A DNA stretch of 64,000 bases from Streptomyces sp. ISL-43. Lineage in GTDB: Bacteria > Actinomycetota > Actinomycetes > Streptomycetales > Streptomycetaceae. Below, piece by piece: positions 9,465 to 18,787 of the stretch. Position numbers and translations under genes: made by a program. The stretch lies in the NCBI RefSeq assembly GCF_018614195.1, contig NZ_JAGGOT010000002.1, positions 278,573-342,572 on the forward strand, in the 5' to 3' direction. Below the pieces are notes generated by a model. The model had not been told where the DNA came from and searched no databases. It saw only the letters and a list, made by a program, of their open reading frames with translations. Every line of letters starts with the position of its first letter. Position 1 is the stretch's first letter.

Positions 9465-10604
9465 TCAGGTCCGGGACACCGTCCCGCACCCCTCCTCGGT
9501 GGCCTCGGCCAGGTCTTTGCTCCGGTCGTACGGGTCCACGGGCGTGCCGGACGGGGTCGGGCCCGTCATCGCCTGGCTGGAGAAGACCGGGTGCAGGTAG
9601 CCGTCGTAGACGAAGCAAGCGCTGTTGCCGATGTCGTAGAGGTAGGCGCCGAGCTGGATCGTGCCGGGCTCGACCCGCCACTTCTTCGGGTCCGCGAGCG
9701 TGAACTTCATCTGGCGCCGCACGATCGACCTGCTGACCTCGTCGGCTCCGGCCTTCGCCTGCACCAGCGGGTAGACGAAGGTGTAGTCCGCGAGCACGTC
9801 CACCTGGCCGGGCGCGTCACCGGGCTGGAACGACAGCCGGCCGCGCACCTTCACCACGTTCCCGACGAGCCTGGCCTCGGCGCTGTCGGTACGTACGAAC
9901 ATCTGCAGCGGGTCGTGATCCTTCCCGGGCCGGGCCAGGGCCTGCTCCAGCCGCTCCAGCAGCTCCCCCTGGGCCGGGTCGATCAGGTCCAGCGCCGCCT
10001 GGGGGCGCTCGCCCCGCAGGGTGGCCGGGTCCAGGTTGGCCGCCACGAGGAACTGCTTGGCCCGCGCCAGCCCGTCCGCCACCTGCTCCTTGGACAGACC
10101 GCCGAGGGCGGTCGCCTCGGGGACCTCGATGCCGAGGTCCCCGTCGGCCCATTGCAGGGCCGGGGAGCCCTTGAAGGGCTCCCCCGGCGTCGGCCGGTCC
10201 GGGTCCACCGCGGTGGGGGCGGCGCTCGGCCGGACCGTCTCGGCGGGCAGCGGCTGCCCGGCCCTGGCGTCCTGCCCGGCCTTGCCGGTGACCTTGTCGA
10301 TGACCAGCTCGGGCCGGATGGCGATCAGCGCGAGGGCTACGACGAAGGCGATGGCCAGCCCCGCCTTGAGCCGGCGCCCCGCCCTCCCCCGCCGGGTCGT
10401 CTCCTGCCAGGCGGGACCGGTGCGCCGGCCGGGCGGCTGCCCGAAGCCGCCCCGGGCCTCCTCCTCGCGCAGCCGCGCGGCCACCGCGCGCGCCCGCGCG
10501 GACGGCTCCTGGGGCGCCCCGCCGGTCCCCGCCGCGGCCTGCTCCATGAACCGCGCCCACTCCTCGTCGGAGACGGACGGCGCGCCCTCGTCGTTCCCTG
10601 CCAT
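9465..10604 (-). CDS. Membrane-anchored hypothetical protein
   Basis: I do not recognise this family. The 379 residues divide into three parts. Residues 1-75 are a charged, Arg-rich cytoplasmic part (SDEEWARFMEQAAAG near the start). One hydrophobic helix (LKAGLAIAFVVALALIAI) follows at about 79-97. A large extracellular part of about 270 residues follows. The exported region has a Pro/Ala linker and then a mixed alpha/beta domain with ADYTFVYPLVQA and YLYDIGNSACFVYDGYLHPVF. There is no lipobox or catalytic motif. It lies downstream of a secreted amidase gene in the same direction, separated by a terminator (10626-10664), so it probably has its own promoter. A role at the cell envelope is an inference from topology. 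Confidence 0.8.
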   Translation of the reverse strand: MAGNDEGAPSVSDEEWARFMEQAAAGTGGAPQEPSARARAVAARLREEEARGGFGQPPGRRTGPAWQETTRRGRAGRRLKAGLAIAFVVALALIAIRPELVIDKVTGKAGQDARAGQPLPAETVRPSAAPTAVDPDRPTPGEPFKGSPALQWADGDLGIEVPEATALGGLSKEQVADGLARAKQFLVAANLDPATLRGERPQAALDLIDPAQGELLERLEQALARPGKDHDPLQMFVRTDSAEARLVGNVVKVRGRLSFQPGDAPGQVDVLADYTFVYPLVQAKAGADEVSRSIVRRQMKFTLADPKKWRVEPGTIQLGAYLYDIGNSACFVYDGYLHPVFSSQAMTGPTPSGTPVDPYDRSKDLAEATEEGCGTVSRT

Positions 10605-10625
10605 GTCCCCACCCCTGGATGTAGC

Positions 10626-10664
10626 GGCGGGGGTCCCCCGGACCGTGTCCAGGAGACCCCCGCC
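10626..10664 (-). terminator. Terminator hairpin after the amidase gene
   Basis: A perfect 10-bp stem (GGCGGGGGTC at 10626-10635 and GACCCCCGCC at 10655-10664) lies 15 bases beyond the amidase stop codon. Confidence 0.65.
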
Positions 10665-10678
10665 GATGGAACGCCGGG

Positions 10679-13297
10679 CTACTTGGCGAAGTAGCCGGTG
10701 ATGTCCGCGATCAGATCGACGCTGCCGTCGTTGTTGAAGAAGCTGACCTTCCCGTCGACCACGGGCACGACCACCAGGTTCGGGATCGTCTGGCCGGGCG
10801 TGAAGTTCAGGTTCGAGGCACTGGAGCGGGTCGTACCGCTCGGGTACACCGACACGTAGCTCGCCGCCGTCGGGTTGGTGGCGGTCACGTTCAGCACCAC
10901 GGCGGTGACGCCCGTCGCCGGGATGCCGTTGGCGCCGGCGACCGAGAGGGTCACCACACCCTGCGCGCCGACCTTGGCCTGCGGCACGCCCAGACCCGCA
11001 CGCGTGTCCATCAGGCGCTTCGGACCGATGTTGACGTGCGTGGCACCCGTACCGGCCGAGGTGAAGTAGCCCGTGATGTCGGCGATCAGGTCAACCGTGC
11101 CGTCGTTGTTGTAGAAACTGACCTTCCCGTCGACCACGGGCACGACCACCAGGTTCGGGATCGTCTTGCCCGGCGTGAAGTTCAGGTTCGAGGCACTGGA
11201 GCGGGTCGTACCGCTCGGGTACACCGACACGTAGCTCGCCGCCGTCGGGTTCGTGGCGGTCACGTTCAGCACCACCGCGGTCACACCGGAGTCCGGGATG
11301 CCGTTGGTCCCCGCGACCGGCAGGGTCACCACGCCCTGCGGACCGACCTTCCCCTTCGCCACACCCTCACCCGAACGGGTGTCCATCAGGCGCTTCGGAC
11401 CGATGTTGAGGTGCGTGGAACCCGGATCGGTCGACGTGAAGTAGCCGGTGACGTCGGCGATCAGGTCCACGGTGCCGTCGTTGTTGAAGAAGCTGACCTT
11501 GCCGTCGACCACGGGCACGACCACCAGGTTCGGGATGGTCAGACCGGGCGTGACGTTCAGGTTCGAGGCGCTGGAGCGGACCGTGCCGCTCGGGTAGACC
11601 GATACGTAGCTCGCCGCCGTCGGGTTCGTGGCGGTCACGTTCAGCACGACCGCGGTGACGCCCGACCCCGGGATGCCGTTGGTGCCCGCGACCGGCAGGG
11701 TCACCACACCCTGCGGACCGACCTTCCCCTTCGCCACACCCTCACCCGAACGCGTGTCCATCAGGCGCTTCGGGGTGACCGGGACGAACTTGGCGTCCTT
11801 CGCCACCGGAACGTCCGCGACGACGGTGACCGGGAGGCTCGTGGAGACCTTGCCGTTCACGGCGGTCGCCTGGACCTGGATCTTGTGGGTGCCGGTGGCC
11901 AGCACCGCGGACGCCGTACGGGCCGTGCCCGGGGTGCTCGCGGCCGACACGCCGTCCACCAGGAGGTCGAACTTGGCCAGCCGGCCGTTGTCCGTGCTGG
12001 TGGTCCAGTCGAGGGTCAGCGGCCCGGTGGACTTGTAACCGGCGCCCGGCACGGCCGCGGCCCCGTTCACCGTGGTGATCTTCAGCTGCGCGGCCGGACC
12101 CGCGGTCCGGATCGTGCCCAGCTGGTCGTAGAGCCCGCCACCCGGGCACACGGTGTTGAAGCCGTCCTTGTGGCCCGAGAGCGTCTTGAACGTGTACGAC
12201 TGGCCCTCGACGAACGAGGCGCCGAAGTTGTTCGTCTGCGTGGCGCCGGCCCGCAGCGTCGTCGTGCCGTTCATGTCGCCGTCGTACTGGCCGAGCTTGT
12301 AGGCCGCGATCTGGGACACCGACTCGAGCGCGGCGGCCGAGGCCCCGGCGGTCTGGTAGTCACCGATGACGGCGATGCCCGTCGACTCGGAGTTCCAGCC
12401 GTAGGTGTGCGCACCCTGGACCGGCTGGTCGATGCCGCCCTTGCGGCCCTCGAAGATCGTGCCGCACTTGTCGACCAGGAAGTTGTAGCCGATGTCGCGC
12501 CACTTCTCCGGTCCGGTCACGTGGTACACGTGCATGGCCCGGACGATGGCCGCGGACTGCGAGCAGTCGTACTCCTGACTCACGGTGTGGTGGACGAAGG
12601 CGGCCTTGATCTTGGCGCCGGCAAGGTAGAGCGGGCCCTCGCTGCTCAGGCTCTCGTCGGCCTCCCACTCGACCCGGGAGACCACCTTCGGCTGCGGCGC
12701 GGTGGAGACCGGTCCGGGTTCCACCGCGGGGGCGGCGAAGGCCACCGGCTGGGCGGGCAGATCGCCCTTCTTCTTCTTGGCGGCGCCATTGCCCGGGTCC
12801 ACCAGGTTCAGCTCCAGGCCGGCGGGGAGGTCACCGCCCTTCACGCGCACCTCGGCACCGTTCGACGGGCCGACCCACACGGGCTCGGTGGCGCCGAGCG
12901 CGCCGGGGCGCTTGCCGTCGAGCCCGGACTCCGCGGGTTCCAGGGCGATCCACTTGGACCACTTCCCGGTCTCCGCGCTACGGGAGCGGGCCTCGATGGT
13001 GCCCTTCACCTCGGCCTCGGGGTCCGTCCAGGACACACCGAGGAGGCCGAAGAGCTCGGTCCCCTGCTGGGGCAGTCCGGCCTCGCCGGCGCCCTTCGAC
13101 TGCAGGGCGAGCTTGCGTATCTCGCCCTTGACGGGTCCGGTCTGCTCGGCCCCGGCGCTGTACGCCTTCGCCTCCCCCGACCCCTTGGCGTCGGGGGAAT
13201 CCGGTCCGGATCCACCCGCCATCCCTTGAAAACCGAGTACCGCTGCCACACCGAGTGCGGTGGCCAGAGCGGTACCGCGCACACGACCCAGTCTCAA
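10679..13297 (-). CDS. Secreted PGRP-type N-acetylmuramoyl-L-alanine amidase with three C-terminal repeats
   Basis: Predicted peptidoglycan amidase (872 residues) acting outside the cell. A signal peptide is at about residues 1-30 (MRLGRVRGTALATALGVAAVLGF). A linker with a beta domain fills about 60-165. The PGRP/amidase-2 domain spans about 204-395. Zinc-ligand candidates are His236 or His237 (FVHHT), His376 (SGHKD) and Cys384 (TVCPG). An Ig-like segment follows at about 410-495. Three tandem repeats of about 124 residues complete the protein, each starting PKRLMDTR and ending in a FFNNDGxVDLIADxTGYF-type motif. Similar RLMDTR repeats occur in secreted actinobacterial proteins (general family knowledge), probably as beta-rich wall or glycan-binding modules. 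The gene is flanked by terminators and appears monocistronic. Confidence 0.88.
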   Translation of the reverse strand: MRLGRVRGTALATALGVAAVLGFQGMAGGSGPDSPDAKGSGEAKAYSAGAEQTGPVKGEIRKLALQSKGAGEAGLPQQGTELFGLLGVSWTDPEAEVKGTIEARSRSAETGKWSKWIALEPAESGLDGKRPGALGATEPVWVGPSNGAEVRVKGGDLPAGLELNLVDPGNGAAKKKKGDLPAQPVAFAAPAVEPGPVSTAPQPKVVSRVEWEADESLSSEGPLYLAGAKIKAAFVHHTVSQEYDCSQSAAIVRAMHVYHVTGPEKWRDIGYNFLVDKCGTIFEGRKGGIDQPVQGAHTYGWNSESTGIAVIGDYQTAGASAAALESVSQIAAYKLGQYDGDMNGTTTLRAGATQTNNFGASFVEGQSYTFKTLSGHKDGFNTVCPGGGLYDQLGTIRTAGPAAQLKITTVNGAAAVPGAGYKSTGPLTLDWTTSTDNGRLAKFDLLVDGVSAASTPGTARTASAVLATGTHKIQVQATAVNGKVSTSLPVTVVADVPVAKDAKFVPVTPKRLMDTRSGEGVAKGKVGPQGVVTLPVAGTNGIPGSGVTAVVLNVTATNPTAASYVSVYPSGTVRSSASNLNVTPGLTIPNLVVVPVVDGKVSFFNNDGTVDLIADVTGYFTSTDPGSTHLNIGPKRLMDTRSGEGVAKGKVGPQGVVTLPVAGTNGIPDSGVTAVVLNVTATNPTAASYVSVYPSGTTRSSASNLNFTPGKTIPNLVVVPVVDGKVSFYNNDGTVDLIADITGYFTSAGTGATHVNIGPKRLMDTRAGLGVPQAKVGAQGVVTLSVAGANGIPATGVTAVVLNVTATNPTAASYVSVYPSGTTRSSASNLNFTPGQTIPNLVVVPVVDGKVSFFNNDGSVDLIADITGYFAK
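10682..11787 (-). repeat. Three tandem ~371-bp coding repeats in the amidase gene
   Basis: The three units begin (in coding order) near 11787, 11409 and 11037 and encode the PKRLMDTR modules. Long stretches are identical at the DNA level, including the segments around 11210-11250 and 10830-10870. This suggests recent duplication or gene conversion rather than old divergence. Confidence 0.85.
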
Positions 13298-13430
13298 GTT
13301 GTCCCCAACCCCTGTTTTTCGAACTCTTCAGGTGAAACAGCTGATCCGCCCGGATGCTACTGGCACGCGTTCCCGGGGAATCCGGCGGGGCCGCCCCTGC
13401 GAACTCCCAGCGGTGGGCCACACGCACGAA

Positions 13431-13460
13431 CCCCGGTCCGCCGCGATCGGCGGACCGGGG
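13431..13460 (-). terminator. Strong terminator after the GT-C gene
   Basis: A perfect 13-bp stem (CCCCGGTCCGCCG and CGGCGGACCGGGG, loop CGAT) lies 20 bases past the stop at 13480. It separates the glycan operon from the amidase gene. Confidence 0.75.
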
Positions 13461-13479
13461 TCCTCGTCGTTTCGAGCCG

Positions 13480-15303
13480 TCACCGACGGCGCCAGAGCAC
13501 CCATCCGTGCGTCTTGTCCGCCTTGGCGACGTACCAACCCGCGGGCGCCCGCAGCCAGGTGTCCTCCGCCTTGGCGTCCTTCGAGGTCAACTGCAGCACC
13601 GCGGCGTCCGCCTGGGCCGGCGGCTCCTCACCGTGCTCCAGGTCCCTCGTCCAGACCCGCCCCTCGTACACCTCGTACGTCTGGGCCATCCGCAGGCCCC
13701 AGTCGACGTCCCAGTCCATCACCAGGTTCTCGCCCGGCTTGAGGCCCGTGGACTCGGTGAATCCGATGGCCAGGGGCTTGCGGTACTCGATGTACGGTCC
13801 GGCCACGTTCGAGGTGACGGTGGCCGTCGCGTACGTCGCGAACAGAGCCAGCGAGACCGCCACGGCCCAGATCACCCGGCGTCCGCCGGCCAGTCGGAAG
13901 AGCACGCAGGCGCCGAGCACCAGCAGGGCTCCGGCGATCGTGCGCCACATGTGCAGCTTCGTCCACTCCGAGGCCAGGAACAGCGCGTCCGGCATGGCCC
14001 ACTGAATGATGTTCAGCCTGTAGAGGCCCTTGCCGACCACGAGGATGACGAACTCGGCGGTGACCACGGTGAGCAGCACCGCGCCCAGCACCAGCCGCAG
14101 CAGCGCACCGGCCCGCGCCCGCCACAGCACGGTGACGCCCACCAGGAAGAACGCCGGTACGAGCGGGGCCAGGTAGCGGGCGTAGACCCAGTTGTCGATC
14201 CGGTCGTCCGTCGGCAGTCCGGCCGCCGCGGCGAGCGCGATGCCGCACAGCAGGGCGACCATGACGAAGGAGACCACCCGCGAGGCCCGGGTGAAGCGGG
14301 GGCTGAACACCGCGAACACGCACAGGGCGACGGCGAGCGCGCCGAAGCCCCAGGACGAGACCGAGAAGTACCAGAGCTGGCCGATCGTACGGGTCACCGT
14401 GCGGCGCAGCAGATCGGGGTCCACGAGGTTCTCCAGGACCTGCGTGCCCACCGAGCTCGGCGGCTGATCCTTGAACTGCGCCTCCAGCCAGGTGGACAGC
14501 AGCTTGGCGCCCAGCACGGAGACGGCGAGTGCGCCCCACGCGGCGAGCGTCGACCGCAGCGGTGCCCACTTGAAGACGAGCGCGCCCACCAGCACAGCCG
14601 CGGTGAGGGCCACCACCACGCCGCCGCGGTCGTGCACCGCCATGGAGAAGCCGGCCAGGAGACCGGCCCCCACGCCGTACCGCACGCGCCGGCCCGGATC
14701 GCCCTCGCTCAGCCAGCCGTGCAGGGTGATCAGCCACCCGAGGAGGACCACGGGGAGCAGGGTGTCGGACATCGCGAACTGGGAGTAGAAGACCACGGGC
14801 GGCATCAGCGCGGCCGCCATGGCGATCAGGACCGAGAGTCCCTTGGGCACGTCGAGCCTTCGCAGGGCGACGTAGGCCAGGGGGAAGACGAGCGCGTTGA
14901 TCAGCGTGTTGATGCCCATGACCAGCTGGTACGCGGTGACCGGGTCGTCCGCGAACCGCAGGGCCGGGGAGATCAGCAGCGAATAACCGCCGGGGATGAC
15001 CGATCCGACCGGCATCTCCGTCGTCGGCCGCCCCGCGAGCACCCGGGCCAGCACGAGGTACGAGGACTCGTCCGCGTGCACCGAGGGGTAGCTGTTGCCC
15101 CACACCAGGGAGAGCCGGAACAGCACCTGCGTCAGATATCCGGTGGCCAGCGCCGCCGGCCAGAACCACCGCCGGCGCACGACGGAGGCCCGCAGTGCGA
15201 GCAGCCGATCGGTCCTGGCCGGCCTCCCGGCCCGCTCAGGAGCGGACGCGTCGGCCGCCTCAGCCGCGTCCATCGTTTCGGTTCCCGACTGCACCCCTGG
15301 CAC
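13480..15303 (-). CDS. GT-C type polytopic glycosyltransferase-like membrane protein
   Basis: A 607-residue integral membrane protein with about 10-12 hydrophobic helices. The first periplasmic loop has the acidic motif SYPSVHADESSYL after the first helix. This is the place where GT-C enzymes, which use polyprenyl-phosphate sugars, carry catalytic acidic residues. A soluble C-terminal part of about 110 residues ends in GWVLWRRR. It lies last in the glycan operon, 48 bases after a GT2 gene. I infer that it transfers a lipid-linked sugar onto an envelope glycan; the substrate is unknown. The GTG start (15303) is the longest option and an ATG 10 codons downstream is possible. Confidence 0.75.
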   Translation of the reverse strand: MPGVQSGTETMDAAEAADASAPERAGRPARTDRLLALRASVVRRRWFWPAALATGYLTQVLFRLSLVWGNSYPSVHADESSYLVLARVLAGRPTTEMPVGSVIPGGYSLLISPALRFADDPVTAYQLVMGINTLINALVFPLAYVALRRLDVPKGLSVLIAMAAALMPPVVFYSQFAMSDTLLPVVLLGWLITLHGWLSEGDPGRRVRYGVGAGLLAGFSMAVHDRGGVVVALTAAVLVGALVFKWAPLRSTLAAWGALAVSVLGAKLLSTWLEAQFKDQPPSSVGTQVLENLVDPDLLRRTVTRTIGQLWYFSVSSWGFGALAVALCVFAVFSPRFTRASRVVSFVMVALLCGIALAAAAGLPTDDRIDNWVYARYLAPLVPAFFLVGVTVLWRARAGALLRLVLGAVLLTVVTAEFVILVVGKGLYRLNIIQWAMPDALFLASEWTKLHMWRTIAGALLVLGACVLFRLAGGRRVIWAVAVSLALFATYATATVTSNVAGPYIEYRKPLAIGFTESTGLKPGENLVMDWDVDWGLRMAQTYEVYEGRVWTRDLEHGEEPPAQADAAVLQLTSKDAKAEDTWLRAPAGWYVAKADKTHGWVLWRRR

Positions 15304-15351
15304 TTCCTGTTCTGGTTGGGGCCGTTTCGCACGCGCGGGTGCGGGAGCGGC

Positions 15352-16251
15352 TCAGCTCTGCCCGGAGGTGAAGGCGTGCCGGGCCAGCGTACGGGCGCCC
15401 TCACGGTGACCGCGGCGCAGCGCCCCGGGGAGCATCGTGAGGGCGTGGAGGCGGGAGGCGCTGTGGAAGCGCGCCGCGCGGGCCGCCTTCGGCCAGCCGC
15501 GGGCGTCCAGGCGCTCGGCCACCGCGGAGAAGTACCGCTCGGCCTCGGTGAAGCGCGTGCCGGAGAAGGCCTGGACCGACGACTCGCTGACGGCGTGCCG
15601 GCGGTACTGGAAGACCGTGGTGGAGTTGTCGATGACCATCTGCTCGTCGCCTTCGAGCAGGTCGACCACCAGCGCGAGGTCCTGGATCACCGAGTAGTCG
15701 TCCCGGAAGTCCACCTTGCGCAGCGCCTCGCCGCGCCAGGCGATCGAGGGGAAGTAGAGCCAGTTGCCGCGCAGCACGCTGGCGGCCAGCTCCTCACCGG
15801 CCATCAGCCGGCTGCCCTTGACCGGCGGTGCGTACAGCCGCTTCTTGGTGTTGTCCGCCAGGCCCTGCGTCACGACCCCGGCGCCGTCGATCACCTCGAC
15901 ACCGGGCTGGACCATGCCGATGCCCGGGTGGGCCCCGATGATCCCGCGAACGGTCTCCAGGTAGTGCGGGTGCAGCAGGTCGTCGCAGCCCATGATGACC
16001 ACGTAGTCGGCCTCGGAGAGCCGCACGCACTTCTGGAAGTTCTTGGTGATGCCGAGGTTCTGCTCGTTGCGGGTGTAGTGGACCCGCTCGTCGCCGAGCT
16101 CCGCGAACCAGCCGGGGACGTCCGGTTCCTTGCCGTCGTCGATCACGACGAGCCGGAAGTCCGGATCCGTCTGCGCCAGGACACTGTGGACCGCGTCCTG
16201 CATCAGCTGGACGTCCCCGTAGTAGGGGAGCATGAAGTCGAAGGTCACCAC
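15352..16251 (-). CDS. Glycosyltransferase family 2
   Basis: A 299-residue cytosolic GT-A fold enzyme. The nucleotide-binding start is FDFMLPYYGDVQLMQDAVHSVL. An Asp pair is at 38-39 (VVIDDG), and the metal-binding DD is at 90-91 (VIMGCDDLLHP). The GTG start is preceded by GAGGA at a good distance and lies nine bases after the preceding gene. Its place beside rhamnose genes suggests that it extends a rhamnose-containing envelope polysaccharide (inference). Donor and acceptor cannot be read from sequence. Confidence 0.85.
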   Translation of the reverse strand: MVTFDFMLPYYGDVQLMQDAVHSVLAQTDPDFRLVVIDDGKEPDVPGWFAELGDERVHYTRNEQNLGITKNFQKCVRLSEADYVVIMGCDDLLHPHYLETVRGIIGAHPGIGMVQPGVEVIDGAGVVTQGLADNTKKRLYAPPVKGSRLMAGEELAASVLRGNWLYFPSIAWRGEALRKVDFRDDYSVIQDLALVVDLLEGDEQMVIDNSTTVFQYRRHAVSESSVQAFSGTRFTEAERYFSAVAERLDARGWPKAARAARFHSASRLHALTMLPGALRRGHREGARTLARHAFTSGQS

Positions 16252-16260
16252 GATGGTTCC

Positions 16261-16689
16261 TCAGGCCTTGACGGAGTCTGCGGGCTCGGCGGGCGCTGCG
16301 GGCTCGGCCGGAGCTGCCGGCTGGGCGGCGTCGCCGCCGAGGCGCGCGTCGTTGTGGCGCGCACCCTCGCTGAGGGCCACCGTCCGGGCCAGGTCGGTGA
16401 TCTTCTTCTCCAGCGAGCGGAAGCGCAGGAAGGTGTTGAGGGTCAGGAAGCCCATGGCCAGGACCATCACGTACAGCACCAGGTCGGTGCCGCGGCCGAC
16501 GCCGAGCTGGTGGGCGAGCCAGGTGACGTCGGTCGGCCGCAGGACGGCGTAGACGTTGACGAGGACGAAGACCGAGAAGGCGATGCGCTTCCAGGCGCGG
16601 GTCTTGGCCTGGTCCCAGTTGCGTATGAACATGAGGGCCAGCGAGACGGAGCCCAGGATGAGGACCAGCTGGATCCAGAAGTACTTCAT
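16261..16689 (-). CDS. DUF2304-like small membrane protein
   Basis: A 142-residue protein with three hydrophobic helices in the first 90 residues (WIQLVLILGSVSLALMFI; IAFSVFVLVNVYAVL; LVLYVMVLAMGFLTLNTFLRF). A short helix and an Ala/Pro-rich tail with a repeated PAEPAAP motif follow. The arrangement and its place directly after a DPM1-like GT2 fit the DUF2304 family, whose members usually neighbour such transferases. It overlaps the preceding gene as ATGA. It may help anchor or partner the GT2 (inference). Confidence 0.75.
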   Translation of the reverse strand: MKYFWIQLVLILGSVSLALMFIRNWDQAKTRAWKRIAFSVFVLVNVYAVLRPTDVTWLAHQLGVGRGTDLVLYVMVLAMGFLTLNTFLRFRSLEKKITDLARTVALSEGARHNDARLGGDAAQPAAPAEPAAPAEPADSVKA

Positions 16690-17447
16690 CGGCGGCCACG
16701 CTCCCGCAGGGTGATGTCGAAGAGGATGTTGACGCCGTTGATCAGGGACTGACCCTTGGCGCGCGAGTACTCGGTGTAGAGGATGTCCACGGGGACCTCG
16801 ACGACGCGCAGTCCGGAGCCGGCCAGGTAGCCGACGATCTCGGAGGCGTGGGCCATGCCGTTGTGGGTGATCTGCAGCTGCTCCGCCGCCTCGCGGCCCA
16901 GTACGCGCAGGCCGTTGTGCGAGTCGGTGAGGTTGAGCTTGCGGGCGGTCGGGCTGACGGCCGCGGCCGTGCGCAGCACGACCCGCTTGATCCACGGCAC
17001 CTGGCCGTTCTGCTCGATGAAGCGCGAGCCGAGCACCACGTCGGCCTCGCCGGAGCGCAGGACGGCGACCATCTTCTCGACGTCGTCGGTCTGGTGCTGG
17101 CCGTCCGCGTCGAAGGTGGCGAAGTAGCGGGCACCCGGCTGGGAGAGCGCGTACTTCAGGCCGGTCTGCAGGGCCGCGCCCTGGCCGAGGTTGACCGGGT
17201 GCTGCACGAGGTGGGCACCGGTGGTCGCGATGTGCTTGGCGGAGTCGTCCGAGCTGCCGTCGTCGACGACGACTATGTTCGGAAAGGTCTTGCGCGCTCC
17301 CTCGACGACATCGGCGATCACCTGGCCCTCGTTATAGGCCGGTATGACCAGCCAGACATCGTCGTATTGAGACACGGTAACTCCAGCAGGACGTGGCACA
17401 TGCGAGTGCACGGGGATCGGTGGTACTTCGGAGACGGCCATGGTCAC
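16686..17447 (-). CDS. GT2 glycosyltransferase, DPM1/GtrB-like
   Basis: A 253-residue transferase of the polyprenyl-phosphate sugar synthase type. It has LVIPAYNEG (34-41), VVVDDGSSDD (59-68) and the DxD motif at 113-115 (FDADGQHQ). GSRF and the NGLRV stretch near TDSHNG follow. It lacks its own transmembrane part, which the DUF2304-like neighbour may supply. The start is GTG at 17447 (GTGA overlap with the flippase stop), with ATG at 17441 as alternative. The likely product is a lipid-linked sugar for the GT-C enzyme encoded in the same operon (inference). Confidence 0.85.
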   Translation of the reverse strand: MTMAVSEVPPIPVHSHVPRPAGVTVSQYDDVWLVIPAYNEGQVIADVVEGARKTFPNIVVVDDGSSDDSAKHIATTGAHLVQHPVNLGQGAALQTGLKYALSQPGARYFATFDADGQHQTDDVEKMVAVLRSGEADVVLGSRFIEQNGQVPWIKRVVLRTAAAVSPTARKLNLTDSHNGLRVLGREAAEQLQITHNGMAHASEIVGYLAGSGLRVVEVPVDILYTEYSRAKGQSLINGVNILFDITLRERGRR

Positions 17448-18787
17448 TTCCCGCCCGCGGCGGTGCCCAGGGGGCTCGCGGTGTCCGTCTGCCCGGGGCC
17501 TTCGACCGCTTCGGCAGCGGCTGCCGCAGCCGCGCCCGGGAACCCCAGCCGCAGCGCCGCCAGCATAGCGAGCACCGTGGCCAGAGAGCCGAGAGCGTAG
17601 GCCAGGATCACACGGAGAGCCACATCACCCGGGGCGAAGGTGACGCCGACCAGCACGGCGGTACCGACGGCCCAGCAGAGCAGCTGCAGGTTGTGCCGCT
17701 TGAATACCATCAGCGCCTGGCCGAGCACCATCGCGAACATGTACGCCACGGTGCCTGCGGACAACAGGAAGAAGTCGAAGCAGCCCAGGGCCGGCTTGGC
17801 GCCGAAGAGGACGCCGATCAGCCAGGGGCCCAGCACGGTGGCGGGGATGCCGCCGAGCAGGCCGAGCGCCCCGACGACGGCGCCGATCCGGCGCAGCATC
17901 GCGGAGAACGCGGCCCGGTCGCCCGCCTGGTAGGCGGCGCTCAGCCCGTTGAGCAACGAGGCCTGGAGCGAGCCGAAGACGAAGAGCGGCACGCGGGCCA
18001 GCACCAGCGCGTTCAGCAGGGCCGCGATCAGCACGCTGTCGGTGGGCGCCAGCAGCTTGGTGCTCATCACCGCGGCGTTGACCACGACCTGGGAGAGCAG
18101 GGTCGAGCAGATCAGCAGGCCCAGCCCGGCGGACAGCTCGCGCCAGCCGATCTCCTCGCCCGGCTCCGCCGCACGCAGCAGCGCGGGCAGCGTGACCAGG
18201 GCCGCCACGACGGGCGCGACGGCCAGTACGAGGCTGAAGGCGAGCGCGGTGTGCAGTCCGAAGACGGCGCAGCCGAAGGCGAGGACGATCCGCAGCCCGC
18301 CGTCGATGGCGAGCTGGGTGCCGTACGCGCCGAACCGGCCGAGGCCGGCCAGGACGCCGCGGGTGAGGTAGCAGACGGCCATGCCGGCGAAGGCGCCGCC
18401 GAGGGCCGCGACCAGGCCGCGGTCGCCGTGGAACAGCAGGTCCGCGATGGGGCCCGCGCCGACGGCGAGTACGAGCAGGGTCGCGCCGAGCATCGCCGCG
18501 GTGAGCAGGGTGGCCCGCCGCAGGACGGGGGCGGCTCCGTGGCCGTCGACCGCACGGGCGGCGACGATCCGGGTGAGCTCCTGCTCGACGGGGAAGAAGA
18601 TGCCGAGCCCGATCGCCATCACGATCGTCCACAGCACCGAGACGTTGGCCATGGCCTCCGTCGACAGGCTGTGGCCGGCCACGCCCAGGTGGACGTACGA
18701 GGCCGCACCGAGCACGACGGTGCCGCCGGCCACCGCGACGGTGCCCGGCGGCAGCGCCGCGGTGATCTTGCCCAGCAGGGTTTTCAC
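17444..18787 (-). CDS. Polysaccharide flippase-like membrane protein (MATE/Wzx superfamily)
   Basis: A 447-residue protein with about 12-14 hydrophobic helices spread along its whole length and short loops. LWTIVMAIGLGIFFPVEQELTRIVAARA near the start resembles oligosaccharide flippases. The GTG start overlaps the rfbD stop as GTGA. In a cluster with rhamnose synthesis and glycosyltransferases, it most likely moves a lipid-linked glycan across the membrane. The low-complexity Ala tail and the final GTAAGGK are unremarkable. Confidence 0.8.
   Translation of the reverse strand: MKTLLGKITAALPPGTVAVAGGTVVLGAASYVHLGVAGHSLSTEAMANVSVLWTIVMAIGLGIFFPVEQELTRIVAARAVDGHGAAPVLRRATLLTAAMLGATLLVLAVGAGPIADLLFHGDRGLVAALGGAFAGMAVCYLTRGVLAGLGRFGAYGTQLAIDGGLRIVLAFGCAVFGLHTALAFSLVLAVAPVVAALVTLPALLRAAEPGEEIGWRELSAGLGLLICSTLLSQVVVNAAVMSTKLLAPTDSVLIAALLNALVLARVPLFVFGSLQASLLNGLSAAYQAGDRAAFSAMLRRIGAVVGALGLLGGIPATVLGPWLIGVLFGAKPALGCFDFFLLSAGTVAYMFAMVLGQALMVFKRHNLQLLCWAVGTAVLVGVTFAPGDVALRVILAYALGSLATVLAMLAALRLGFPGAAAAAAAEAVEGPGQTDTASPLGTAAGGK

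Noticed and set aside
10682-11787. CRISPR-like or mobile repeat array
   Set aside because: The three repeats are ~371 bp, in frame and part of one secreted protein; there are no spacers and no transposase.
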